Assembly: GCA_001771615.1 (NCBI GenBank)
Contig: MEUF01000030.1
Coordinates: 5,485 to 15,312 of the forward strand
DNA: 9,828 bases
Direction of reading: 5' to 3'
From: a candidate division WOR-1 bacterium RIFOXYB2_FULL_48_7
GTDB lineage: Bacteria; Margulisbacteria; WOR-1; O2-12-FULL-45-9; XYB2-FULL-48-7
Shown here: piece by piece, positions 1-6,248 of the stretch
Layout: every line of letters starts with the position of its first letter
How positions within the stretch are numbered: the first letter of the stretch is position 1
Notes under the pieces: generated by a model
The model's input: only the letters and a program-made list of their open reading frames with translations
What the model was told of the DNA's origin: nothing
Databases searched by the model: none
Position numbers and translations under genes: made by a program

Positions 1-86
1 GCCGGTGGCCGCTTTTCCTCGGTTCCACCAGGCCGGCGGGTCACCACCGGTGTAACTACTGGTAATTTTGGATCTATTCCTGCCAT
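1..86 (-). CDS. Partial CDS, N-terminus of an unknown protein running off the left edge
   Basis: An ATG at 86 opens a frame that stays open to the window edge, giving 28 codons that begin MAGIDPKLPVVTPVV and continue rich in Pro, Arg and Thr. A GAGGAAAT ribosome binding site lies a few bases upstream. The sigma-28-like promoter P1 (105-132) would give an RNA leader of only about 13 nt, the same geometry as at P2 and P5. The gene is the next member of the cluster after the 528-aa gene, with its own promoter. The visible part is too short and low in complexity to assign a family, and no signal peptide is evident. The start is well supported; the product is unknown. Confidence 0.6.
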   Translation of the reverse strand, partial: MAGIDPKLPVVTPVVTRRPGGTEEKRPP

Positions 87-104
87 ATATTTCCTCTACC
101 TAGT

Positions 105-132
105 ATATCGGGACAACCTATGAAAAACTTGC
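105..132 (-). promoter_or_regulatory. Sigma-28-like promoter P1
   Basis: On the minus strand the sequence reads GCAAGTTTT, an 11-nt spacer, then CCCGATAT. The -35-like block CAAGTTTT is at 124-131 and the -10-like block at 105-112. The block pair is shared with P2-P5 and resembles the FliA/SigD consensus (TAAAGTTT-N11-GCCGATAA). With the AAGTTT cores aligned, the spacing here is one base longer than in the enterobacterial consensus. P1 overlaps the stop codon of the 528-aa gene and would drive the partial gene at the left edge. Confidence 0.6.
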
Positions 133-1704
133 AAAGGAATCTTCGATTTGCGATTCCTCTTTTAAGCGGGTTAATAAGCGGACCAAAAGCTTCTCTTTTT
201 TAACCAGAAAGTCGCTGTCTTTGGCTTGCCGAGAAGCGATAACTTCATCCAGCTCTTTTTTGGAAATATCAAAAACCCGCCGGTTGGCCTTGTCCCGCAG
301 GTTTCTAAATTCTTCCGCCGAAATCGGCATGGCCAAGCGTTCAGCATTTTTCAACAAGCCTTTTATCTTTTTTTCTACCAGCTCATAGGCTGGGCCAGCC
401 AATTCGTAAAAAGTCGCCCGTTCAATTAAGGCCTCTTTAAGCATTTCGATAAGCTTGATCTTGGCGACAATTTCCGCCTCGTGCTTGACCTGTTCGTCCA
501 TATCCTTGGTAAATATCCCTAATTTCATCAAGCCGTTCTTCAGCTTTCTGATTTTAAATTCTGTCTGCAGGCGGGTCATAGCATCCCCTTTGAAAGCTCT
601 TTGCATGTAGAGGGCCCTTAGGCGATTGACCAAAACCTCGTTTTCGTCCTTTTGTTCATACTCGTACCCGTGTTTAGAAGCCTGGTTTTGGTCAGGGTTA
701 TCGGTTGATGTATTTACGTTCATCCCTGTGGCCGCGTGCGGCACGTCAAGGAGATACAAGCCATGGTCATCTTTCTTTTTAGGCCAAACTTCGCTCAACC
801 ATTTGCCATAATCAAGCCCGTGTGATTCCCCCAATTCCAGCAGCTTGATGGCGTCGGAATAATCATGATCTTGCATAAAAGTTTTCTTAATCAGCGTACT
901 TTCCAGCTCTTCCAGAACAAACCCTTGGACATCCCCGCGAACTTTTTCGCTGGCCTCCCGCATGGCTTCTTTGACATCCATGGGGTCCATCCGACTTAGA
1001 ATATCCTTCACCCCGCGCCGATAGGTCATTTTTTCGATCGGGGAGCCGGCAAGTTGTTCCATCAACAAGGCTTCTTTTAACAATTCTCCCAGATCAATTT
1101 TACTGCCGCTTTTTAGCGAGGCATCGAGCGCCTTCAGCTTGGCTTCGGAAATCCCCTTGTCTAATAATTTCTGCCTCAGCTCTTTAAGTTTGCCGGATAG
1201 TTCCGGGCTTTGGCTGGCCAAAAATTCAACGTAAGTCCCGGCATATTCCTTGAGCAAAGCCATTGTCTCGGCATCCTGCCCGCCGGCAAATCCCTGCGAC
1301 TGCTGGCCAAATTGTTTCTTGAGCCCCTTAATCTGGGTGATGACCGGAGTATCAGTCGAACTGATCTGGACCTTGTCGACGTCATCAAGCCCCCCCTCCC
1401 GTTCCATAAAATCCTTTAACCCTTCTTCGCCTTTTTGGATGGCCGTTTGCTGGATATTGAGGGCAATGCCCGCTTCTGCCAGCTTGGAGACAAATGGTTT
1501 TAAAATATCTACCGCTAGGCGGTTCTTGGCCGCCTTATCGATGATTTTTGAGGTTTCCAGTTCGCTGGCCGATTTTGCCCTAAGTGACTGGTCAACCTCC
1601 CTGTCCTGGGACTCTTTCAGTTTGGGAGAAAGGGTAACCGCCCCCTCTGACAGAGTAACTGACATTTCGTGTGAAGCGGCTTTGCCTATGCCATCGGTGA
1701 CCAT
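118..1704 (-). CDS. 528-aa helical, charged soluble protein of the cluster, unknown function
   Basis: This is the last complete gene of the operon read from P2. Its start lies 1 nt after the stop of the 58-aa gene, and its stop overlaps promoter P1. The protein looks almost wholly alpha-helical. A Ser/Thr-rich N-terminus (about 1-30) is followed by charged amphipathic helices (about 30-320), a polar linker rich in Asn, Asp, Gln and Lys (about 327-357), and more basic helices (360-520) such as RLRALYMQRAF and LVRLLTRLKEE. I see no signal peptide, transmembrane segment or catalytic motif. Its size and helical make-up could fit a gatekeeper (SctW/YopN-like) or a secreted scaffold protein of a type III-like system, but no diagnostic motif supports this. 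The reading frame is confident; the function is not. Confidence 0.8.
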   Translation of the reverse strand: MVTDGIGKAASHEMSVTLSEGAVTLSPKLKESQDREVDQSLRAKSASELETSKIIDKAAKNRLAVDILKPFVSKLAEAGIALNIQQTAIQKGEEGLKDFMEREGGLDDVDKVQISSTDTPVITQIKGLKKQFGQQSQGFAGGQDAETMALLKEYAGTYVEFLASQSPELSGKLKELRQKLLDKGISEAKLKALDASLKSGSKIDLGELLKEALLMEQLAGSPIEKMTYRRGVKDILSRMDPMDVKEAMREASEKVRGDVQGFVLEELESTLIKKTFMQDHDYSDAIKLLELGESHGLDYGKWLSEVWPKKKDDHGLYLLDVPHAATGMNVNTSTDNPDQNQASKHGYEYEQKDENEVLVNRLRALYMQRAFKGDAMTRLQTEFKIRKLKNGLMKLGIFTKDMDEQVKHEAEIVAKIKLIEMLKEALIERATFYELAGPAYELVEKKIKGLLKNAERLAMPISAEEFRNLRDKANRRVFDISKKELDEVIASRQAKDSDFLVKKEKLLVRLLTRLKEESQIEDSFASFS

Positions 1705-1705
1705 C

Positions 1706-1882
1706 TTATGCCACGACCTTCTTTTTGGCCAAAGTCATTTCCTGTTCGACCTTGGCTAATTTCTTTTCCAGCGAGTTAATGCGCCGACCCGCCCTTTTCA
1801 GGTAACCTTCCAGTTTTTTGACCTTTAATTTAAGGTCGTCAAGTGAGAAAGTTGTTTCTTCCTGTAATAAATTTTCAACCAT
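1706..1882 (-). CDS. 58-aa coiled-coil protein
   Basis: The short frame begins MVENLLQEETTFSLDDLK and ends in AKKKVVA. It fits exactly between its neighbours: its start is 1 nt past the stop of the 249-aa gene, and its stop is 1 nt before the start of the 528-aa gene. A GGGG-type ribosome binding site lies about 8 nt upstream. From residue 14 onward the sequence is strongly heptad-like (LDDLKLKVKKLEGYL, then INSLEKKLAKVEQEMTLAKKK), so it is probably a single basic coiled coil. Small coiled-coil proteins beside secretion genes are often chaperones or stalk-like connectors, but nothing here identifies which. Precise packing between two translationally coupled genes is the main evidence that it is real. 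Confidence 0.75.
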   Translation of the reverse strand: MVENLLQEETTFSLDDLKLKVKKLEGYLKRAGRRINSLEKKLAKVEQEMTLAKKKVVA

Positions 1883-1883
1883 T

Positions 1884-2633
1884 TTAGTTTACCCCGTAAA
1901 AGGCTAATTGATATTCCAAACTGTGTTTTTCTTCCTCAAATTTAGCCGAAATCTTGCGGCATTGTTCCACCTGGATCTCCAGAATCCTTCTCGAGGTATA
2001 GTAGTCGCCTAAACCCAGATTTTTGGCCTGGGTCACCAGCTGTTTTCTGATTTCGCCAATCACCTTTTCCTGGGCGCGCAGCTGTTTTTTGCTGCCGCCA
2101 ATGATCCCCAGCAGTTCAGCATTATATTCATTTTCCTCAAAAAGCATTTTATTCTGGTTGACCGCCCCTTCAATCGCCTGCTTTTGCAGTTTCCGGATGT
2201 CTTCCGAAGACAATCCAACCATGCCCAGCAGATACCCGAAAAAAGCCGCCTTAAGTTCAGCAAATCTGGCGACCATCAGGTTATGTGATTTTGTTTGCGC
2301 GTAATTTTTGACATAATTATCCTTGAAAGAATCAACTTTGGCTTTCAGGTCGATTTTATAACCCAGGAATGATACAGTCTTCGGGGCGGAAACCTCCTGA
2401 TCGCGCAAAGCCACAGTGGTGACATCAACATGATCGACGTTGGCCACGGCTTTGAGCTTCATTGTCCCGTCTTTCTGCTCCAGCTTCAACCAGGAGATCG
2501 GGGTTTCTGCGGCCTGCGCCGGCGGTTTCTGGGCCTGGCGCTGCGCTTCGTCGTTCCCCCCTAAAAGCCGTTTACCCTGATTCAGCATCAGGGTTTTGTC
2601 CGGCAATTGTAGGTTAAGATTTTGAGAATTCAT
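1884..2633 (-). CDS. 249-aa protein with polar N-terminus and helical C-terminal half, unknown function
   Basis: The gene is the fourth in the P2 operon, 6 nt downstream of the 73-aa gene. The N-terminal 45 residues are polar and rich in Asn, Gln, Leu and Pro (MNSQNLNLQLPDKTLMLNQG), the composition typical of type III secretion signals, though composition alone is weak evidence. Residues 46-90 are probably beta-rich (ISWLKLEQKDGTMKLKAV, then TVSFLGYKIDLK). Residues 100-245 are helical, including a short hydrophobic stretch AAFFGYLLGMVG near 129-140 that is too short and too flanked by charge for a confident membrane span. The end is a long charged coiled coil. No enzyme motif was recognised. 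The ribosome binding site is weak, so translation may depend on coupling to the gene upstream. Confidence 0.75.
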   Translation of the reverse strand: MNSQNLNLQLPDKTLMLNQGKRLLGGNDEAQRQAQKPPAQAAETPISWLKLEQKDGTMKLKAVANVDHVDVTTVALRDQEVSAPKTVSFLGYKIDLKAKVDSFKDNYVKNYAQTKSHNLMVARFAELKAAFFGYLLGMVGLSSEDIRKLQKQAIEGAVNQNKMLFEENEYNAELLGIIGGSKKQLRAQEKVIGEIRKQLVTQAKNLGLGDYYTSRRILEIQVEQCRKISAKFEEEKHSLEYQLAFYGVN

Positions 2634-2639
2634 GTAATC

Positions 2640-2861
2640 TTATTTTTTTTGTCCTTTTAAAGCGGCTAACATGTCCTGGTTTGCCGTTTTAGCCCTTGAT
2701 GTCGCCTGGTCGAGCAACGGTTTTATGATCTGCTGGCTTAACCGGCGATTGACCACCGTTGTTTTATCGCTATCCGTAAGTTTAGCAAAATTATCGACAT
2801 TTTGCTGGCCTTTTGGCAAAGCATCCCATTGCTTTATTGTCAATTTATCTACACTAGACAT
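2640..2861 (-). CDS. 73-aa small helical protein, unknown
   Basis: The ATG at 2861 lies 2 nt after the stop of the 629-aa gene and is preceded by a strong AGGAGGG ribosome binding site about 8 nt upstream. The product (MSSVDKLTIKQWDALPKGQQ at its start, LKGQKK at its end) is hydrophilic and predicted helical, with no signal peptide or membrane segment. Its size and its place beside a large putative secreted protein would suit a small chaperone or structural accessory. It is not clearly acidic as classical type III chaperones are, so this remains a guess. Confidence 0.7.
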   Translation of the reverse strand: MSSVDKLTIKQWDALPKGQQNVDNFAKLTDSDKTTVVNRRLSQQIIKPLLDQATSRAKTANQDMLAALKGQKK

Positions 2862-2863
2862 AT

Positions 2864-4753
2864 TTACCGCCCTCCTTTTTTCGCTGGCTGTTTACTGGCC
2901 GGCCGGCCAGTATGTTTGCGCTGGCTGATCGTATTATCTTCCCTTCTTTGCGCCTGGGCCGACTGGAGCGCCTGTTGCTCACCCTTTTTTTGCAGCTCCT
3001 TCATCCTGGCCCTATGCCTGGATTCTGCCCTGGCTTCATCAATTTTTTCCTGAAATTTATCCTCTTTCTGTCTTTCATAGCGGGCTGAACTCATCCGGTT
3101 AAACGCCCTAAAAGAACCATTGACCCCCTGGGTAGAAGCTACATAACCAACCGGTTTTTTTAATTCATTGACATAGCTTTCCTTGACGACCGCGGCCAGG
3201 TCATCATTGAGCGAATCGGTAGAAAGCAAGGCCAGCAATTCATCGCCCAACTGGGAAATAACATCCCCGGGATTTTCCTTATAATCGTTGAAGACGGTCT
3301 TTATTTCTGACAATTTAGCCGACAGCTCATTAAGGGCATTTTTGAATTGGTTAAGGTTAGTTCCGGCGTTGATGCCACCCGGCAGGTTCAACTGGGCAAT
3401 AAGCTCTTTTACCTCTTTGGCCAGATCAATCATCTCGCTATTCACCAGCCCGAAGTTGGTCATGGCTGATTCAATTGATGCTGGTAGTGTTTGAAGATAA
3501 TTTTTAATCTGGGCCAGCAAAGCATTGGCCTGGTCCAGGGTTGCTTGTTTCTCTTCGTTACTCCCTGACAACACAAGCTTATTGTCATCGCCAAACATCC
3601 CCTGTAGTTGTGACCAATCCGCTTGGCAATGATTAATCTTATAATTAAAAGAAGACAGGTTCGTGTTGCCGGCCAAAACATCCAAATATTCGCCGGCTTT
3701 TTGTAATCCGGACACAAACCAACTCTTGATCTTGTATGTCGCATTGAGGTTATTAAAAAGCACTTCTTTGGCTTCATTCTCCATGGCTATACCGGGGTTG
3801 AAGCCAGTCAGGGTAGCAGGAAAGCCAGCTTTGACCACCCCTTCGTTATCAAGATACATGGACCGGCAAGCCTCCCAGTATTGTTCCACCTTGGCCATCA
3901 ATTCTTCTCCATAAGCAATACTTTGCTCTTCGGTCAGCCCTTGTGCCGGCGGATTCAATTCATACAAACACTTGCTCAATTCGCCTTTAATTTGGACCTC
4001 ATCAACCAGGCCGCTTAGGGTGTTAAACCTGGCCGCTACCTGCTGACGCAAAACCAGGTAGTTCTGATAAACCAGCAAATTGAGCGCTCCCGACTCCTTG
4101 AATTTCCAGCTATCGATAACCGAATTGTAATCGGCAATTGCCCCGTCATGGTTGGGGTTAAAAGCATCAATCCCAATGGCACTAAGGCCATAGGCCCAAT
4201 CACGCTTGGCATCGAGCAGGCCAATTATGAAATTGAAGTTTTCTGCGTTTGTTTGCGGAAAGTTTCCGTTCCAGAGGGCCTGCCAAAAAGAATCGGTTGA
4301 AGATAAGGCGGCTAATGAAGTTTGGTCAATGGCTGAAAAATCAACTTGAGCATGGCTATCAGCCTGTGAATATAATTGCAAGGGGATGGCATCATTAATT
4401 GTTTGATTGGTATCAGTTTCGCCGTTAAAATCATAATCGGCCCGGAACAGGTCTCCCCAGTCAACCGTGTGCTCGGCATCTTTACCAACAAAATCAATAA
4501 ACTCCGAGCGGCTCTGCTCTGATTTTTGCAGATCGATCCCCTTCCAGATCGAATCGTCCCAGGTCATGGCCTCATCATTACCGTACATTTTGATGGCATT
4601 ATTCAAGAGGTTAACAACCGTCAAAAGAAAGGTCTTGCCTTTCTCGGTAACGTTTTTACCCTCATAGTTACCGCTAATCTCCGCCCCGGAAACCAGTGCC
4701 GGCGGGATGATCGGGTACAGCTTGATTGGCGGTCTTAATCCATCTCCAAACAT
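2864..4753 (-). CDS. 629-aa large soluble protein with EF-hand-like loops and basic coiled-coil tail
   Basis: I chose the ATG at 4753 because GGAG lies 9 nt upstream; a TTG one codon earlier is also possible and would give 630 aa. Numbering from that TTG, two acidic loops resemble calcium-binding EF-hand or dockerin loops: DYDFNGETD at 107-115 and NPNHDGAIADYN at 200-211. The first lacks the usual final acidic residue. Residues 220-360 are helical and aromatic-rich, 400-530 are heptad-like helices, and 555-605 form a charged coiled coil. The last 20 residues are very basic and end in KKGGR. There is no signal peptide or transmembrane segment. It is the largest protein of the cluster, directly after the 112-aa rod-like gene in the P2 operon. 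It could be a secreted tip, translocator or effector-like protein; no family was recognised. Confidence 0.8.
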   Translation of the reverse strand: MFGDGLRPPIKLYPIIPPALVSGAEISGNYEGKNVTEKGKTFLLTVVNLLNNAIKMYGNDEAMTWDDSIWKGIDLQKSEQSRSEFIDFVGKDAEHTVDWGDLFRADYDFNGETDTNQTINDAIPLQLYSQADSHAQVDFSAIDQTSLAALSSTDSFWQALWNGNFPQTNAENFNFIIGLLDAKRDWAYGLSAIGIDAFNPNHDGAIADYNSVIDSWKFKESGALNLLVYQNYLVLRQQVAARFNTLSGLVDEVQIKGELSKCLYELNPPAQGLTEEQSIAYGEELMAKVEQYWEACRSMYLDNEGVVKAGFPATLTGFNPGIAMENEAKEVLFNNLNATYKIKSWFVSGLQKAGEYLDVLAGNTNLSSFNYKINHCQADWSQLQGMFGDDNKLVLSGSNEEKQATLDQANALLAQIKNYLQTLPASIESAMTNFGLVNSEMIDLAKEVKELIAQLNLPGGINAGTNLNQFKNALNELSAKLSEIKTVFNDYKENPGDVISQLGDELLALLSTDSLNDDLAAVVKESYVNELKKPVGYVASTQGVNGSFRAFNRMSSARYERQKEDKFQEKIDEARAESRHRARMKELQKKGEQQALQSAQAQRREDNTISQRKHTGRPASKQPAKKGGR

Positions 4754-4774
4754 CAATAATTACTCCTTTTGGGA

Positions 4775-5113
4775 TTAACCAAACAGGTTGTCGATCTTTT
4801 GCGGCATAGTTTTAAGGGTAAATTCCAGACCGCTAAGAATGGTATTTAGCTGGCTTTCGATTTGGGTCAGGGCAGTTGAGACAACCAGAGCGGCTCCCGG
4901 GCTGTCTTTCTCAACCGGTGAATAACCGGGGATGTTTAGTTCTGAAACATTGGGATCAGCATAATCTTTCAAGATCCCCTGTGAATTGGCAAAAAGACGG
5001 TTAAGTATCACCCTAAAGTCCACCGTATTATCACCGACCGAATTGACGGCTGTAACGCTCTGAAAAGCCTGGACTGAATTCCCGCCATTGACTCCATATT
5101 GATTTATGCTCAT
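4775..5113 (-). CDS. 112-aa needle/rod-like protein, divergent relative of the three paralogues
   Basis: This is the first gene of the P2 operon. Its start is supported by GGGAGGG 5 nt upstream and by an RNA leader of only about 13 nt from P2. The N-terminal 30 residues are polar (MSINQYGVNGGNSVQAFQSV), residues 30-52 are helical, and a Pro-rich turn at 54-72 precedes a long C-terminal helix. PGAALVVSTALTQ (72-84) aligns with PGTMLQISTATSQ of the three paralogues, and both then run about 28 residues to a C-terminal Gly. Type III secretion needles (SctF) and inner rods (SctI) are likewise short, related, helical proteins that polymerise through their C-terminal helix. By analogy this could be a rod, adaptor or cap subunit for a filament built from the paralogues. 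The resemblance is short, so the inference is tentative. Confidence 0.75.
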   Translation of the reverse strand: MSINQYGVNGGNSVQAFQSVTAVNSVGDNTVDFRVILNRLFANSQGILKDYADPNVSELNIPGYSPVEKDSPGAALVVSTALTQIESQLNTILSGLEFTLKTMPQKIDNLFG

Positions 5114-5132
5114 TGTTTCCCTCCCACATATA

Positions 5133-5160
5133 TTATCGTGGCTGGCAGGCCAAAACTTGC
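5133..5160 (-). promoter_or_regulatory. Sigma-28-like promoter P2
   Basis: On the minus strand it reads GCAAGTTTT (CAAGTTTT at 5152-5159), an 11-nt spacer, and CACGATAA at 5133-5140. It lies just past terminator T1 and about 20 nt upstream of the 112-aa gene, so the leader would hold little beyond the ribosome binding site. It is probably the promoter of the six-gene operon from 5113 down to 118. Confidence 0.65.
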
Positions 5161-5174
5161 ACCGTTGCCCAAAG

Positions 5175-5203
5175 AAAAAGCCCCGGTTTCCCGGGGCTTT
5201 TTT
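5175..5203 (-). terminator. Rho-independent terminator T1
   Basis: A 12-bp perfect stem (5175-5186 with 5191-5202) has a GC-rich core GCCCCGG/CCGGGGC and a 4-nt loop. On the minus strand it is followed by TTTTTCTTT, about 20 nt downstream of the stop of paralogue A. It also has a T run in the other direction, so it could work both ways. It insulates paralogue A from the operon read from P2. T2 and T3 have the same core. Confidence 0.85.
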
Positions 5204-5222
5204 GCTTCCAGATCAATGATTA

Positions 5223-5588
5223 TTAACCGACTTTTTGTGAAACTGCCTTCTGCAATTGGGCCGCTTTCATTGCCGTGTCAGTTAACTGACCGGTGAATAC
5301 TGCCTGTTGCGAAGTAGCGGTCGAAATCTGCAGCATGGTGCCGGGTAATGTGGCGTCTTTCTTATCCCAAGCTGAGCCGCCATTTTTTGTTACCAGCATA
5401 TCCTGCCCACCGATACTATATCCCCATTCATCCCCAACTTTATGACCGTAGACACTTGGGTCGCTACTACCTTCTTTTGTACCATCCATCGTCCCATCTG
5501 AAATATCAGCCATCAAATCGCAGAGCTGCTGATACTCATTATCTAACGTCTGGGCTACATCTGAAACTGCTTGTGCTTGTGTCGCCAT
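5223..5588 (-). CDS. Paralogue A: 121-aa putative filament subunit with variable centre
   Basis: The start has a strong AGGAGGT ribosome binding site 8 nt upstream, and the gene has its own promoter (P3) and terminator (T1). Residues 1-33 (MATQAQAVSDVAQTLDNEYQ at the start) and 78-121 are nearly or fully identical to paralogues B and C. Residues 34-77 are unique except for a shared GY-x-IGGQ element at 56-62. The ends should form helices, and the C-terminus after LPG (81-83) has a length and polarity pattern similar to the polymerising helix of type III needle and rod proteins. No signal peptide is present, so export would need a leaderless route such as type III secretion. Other possibilities are a small secreted effector or a recombination-diversified surface protein. 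The gene and family are certain within the window; the function is inferred. Confidence 0.88.
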   Translation of the reverse strand: MATQAQAVSDVAQTLDNEYQQLCDLMADISDGTMDGTKEGSSDPSVYGHKVGDEWGYSIGGQDMLVTKNGGSAWDKKDATLPGTMLQISTATSQQAVFTGQLTDTAMKAAQLQKAVSQKVG

Positions 5589-5638
5589 ATCCTTTTACCT
5601 CCTGTTTACTTAGAGACTTATTCGACCCTTACAAATAC

Positions 5639-5666
5639 TAGTCGTAACCACTCCCGAAAAACTTGC
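5639..5666 (-). promoter_or_regulatory. Sigma-28-like promoter P3 (degenerate -10)
   Basis: The upstream block GCAAGTTTT matches the other four sites (CAAGTTTT at 5658-5665). After the 11-nt spacer the downstream block is TACGACTA (5639-5646), which keeps only the CGA core. It lies between terminator T2 and paralogue A with a leader of roughly 45 nt. It is likely weaker than its siblings or partly decayed. Confidence 0.45.
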
Positions 5667-5678
5667 ATCCCTGCCAAA

Positions 5679-5706
5679 GAAAAAGCCCCGGTTTCCCGGG
5701 GCTTAA
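5679..5706 (-). terminator. Rho-independent terminator T2
   Basis: A 9-bp stem AAGCCCCGG/CCGGGGCTT (5683-5691 with 5696-5704) has a 4-nt loop. On the minus strand TTTTTCTTT follows. It lies just downstream of the stop of paralogue B, with the same sequence core as T1 and T3, and is part of a duplicated terminator-promoter junction leading into P3. Confidence 0.85.
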
Positions 5707-5726
5707 TTAATAAGAGTTGGTTGTAA

Positions 5727-6092
5727 TTATCCAACCTTTTGTGAAACTGCCTTCTGCAATTGGGCCGCTTTCATTGCCGTGTCAGTTAACTGACCGGTGA
5801 ATACTGCCTGTTGCGAAGTAGCGGTTGAAATCTGTAGCATGGTGCCGGGAAGTGTGGCGTCTTTCCCAGTGTGATGAAAATCATTTTGTGCATCAAAATA
5901 GCCTAGATCGAATTTCTGTCCGCCGATCTCATAGCCATAATGTTTGCCACCCAAATTGTGACCAACATAATCATCACCATTTACGCCGTCCAATGTTCCA
6001 TCTGAAATATCAGCCATCATATCACACAGTTGCTGATACTCATTATCTAACGTCTGGGCTACATCTGAAACTGCCTGTGCTTGTGTTGCCAT
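5727..6092 (-). CDS. Paralogue B: 121-aa putative filament subunit with variable centre
   Basis: The ribosome binding site AGGAGGTG lies 8 nt upstream of the start, the promoter is P4 and the terminator is T2. Residues 1-33 differ from paralogue A at two positions (Leu25 to Met, Met34 to Leu region), and the last 44 residues are identical. The middle (about 34-77) is different: rich in Gly, Asp, His, Tyr and Phe, with HYGYEIGGQ and a run containing FDLGYF and FHH. The nucleotide differences from paralogue A in the C-terminal coding block are synonymous. This indicates recent duplication or gene conversion of the ends with diversification of the centre. The role is inferred as for paralogue A. 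Confidence 0.88.
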   Translation of the reverse strand: MATQAQAVSDVAQTLDNEYQQLCDMMADISDGTLDGVNGDDYVGHNLGGKHYGYEIGGQKFDLGYFDAQNDFHHTGKDATLPGTMLQISTATSQQAVFTGQLTDTAMKAAQLQKAVSQKVG

Positions 6093-6121
6093 ACCTTTTC
6101 ACCTCCTGGTTGCATTATTAA

Positions 6122-6148
6122 TCAATCGGGCTGTCGAGACCCAATTGA
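6122..6148 (-). promoter_or_regulatory. Leader hairpin of paralogue B with conserved loop
   Basis: In the RNA upstream of paralogue B, UCAAUUGGG and CCCGAUUGA pair over 9 bp (one G-U) around the 9-nt loop UCUCGACAG. The same loop occurs in the leader of paralogue C on a different stem (6685-6703). It lies between P4 and the ribosome binding site, 30-56 nt upstream of the start codon, so it may affect mRNA stability or bind a regulator. It is absent from paralogue A's leader. Confidence 0.45.
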
Positions 6149-6161
6149 CCCTTGCACTAGA

Positions 6162-6189
6162 TTATCGTTGCCTGGCATGAAAAACTTGC
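6162..6189 (-). promoter_or_regulatory. Sigma-28-like promoter P4
   Basis: On the minus strand it reads GCAAGTTTT (CAAGTTTT at 6181-6188), an 11-nt spacer, and AACGATAA at 6162-6169. It follows terminator T3 directly and drives paralogue B with a leader of about 60 nt. The spacer and -10 region resemble those of P2, consistent with duplication of a terminator-promoter cassette. Confidence 0.6.
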
Positions 6190-6198
6190 ATCTCTGCC

Positions 6199-6228
6199 AA
6201 AAAAAAGCCCCGGTTTCCCGGGGCTTAA
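6199..6228 (-). terminator. Rho-independent terminator T3
   Basis: The stem AAGCCCCGG/CCGGGGCTT (6205-6213 with 6218-6226) has a 4-nt loop. On the minus strand it is followed by an uninterrupted run of eight T. It ends the operon of the 97-aa, 72-aa and paralogue C genes and is the cleanest of the three copies. Confidence 0.87.
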
Positions 6229-6248
6229 TTATTAAGAGTTAATTGTAA

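Noticed and set aside
118..1704. Naming the 528-aa protein a type III gatekeeper (SctW/YopN)
   Set aside because: Only its helical character and gene context fit; no diagnostic motif could be identified by eye.
1250..1759. 169-aa open frame on the plus strand
   Set aside because: It is antisense to the well-supported 528-aa and 58-aa genes, with Ser/Cys/Trp-rich composition typical of a shadow frame and no convincing ribosome binding site or operon context.
2215..2250. Transmembrane helix in the 249-aa protein (AAFFGYLLGMVG)
   Set aside because: The hydrophobic stretch is only about 12 residues and is flanked by charged residues, more like a buried helix than a membrane span.
5133..6189. 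Sigma-54 type promoters (TGGCA followed by TGCA) beside the terminators
   Set aside because: The GG-to-GC distance is 7 nt in the clearest copies instead of the required 10, and it is not constant between copies, whereas the sigma-28-like blocks keep a fixed spacing in all five sites.
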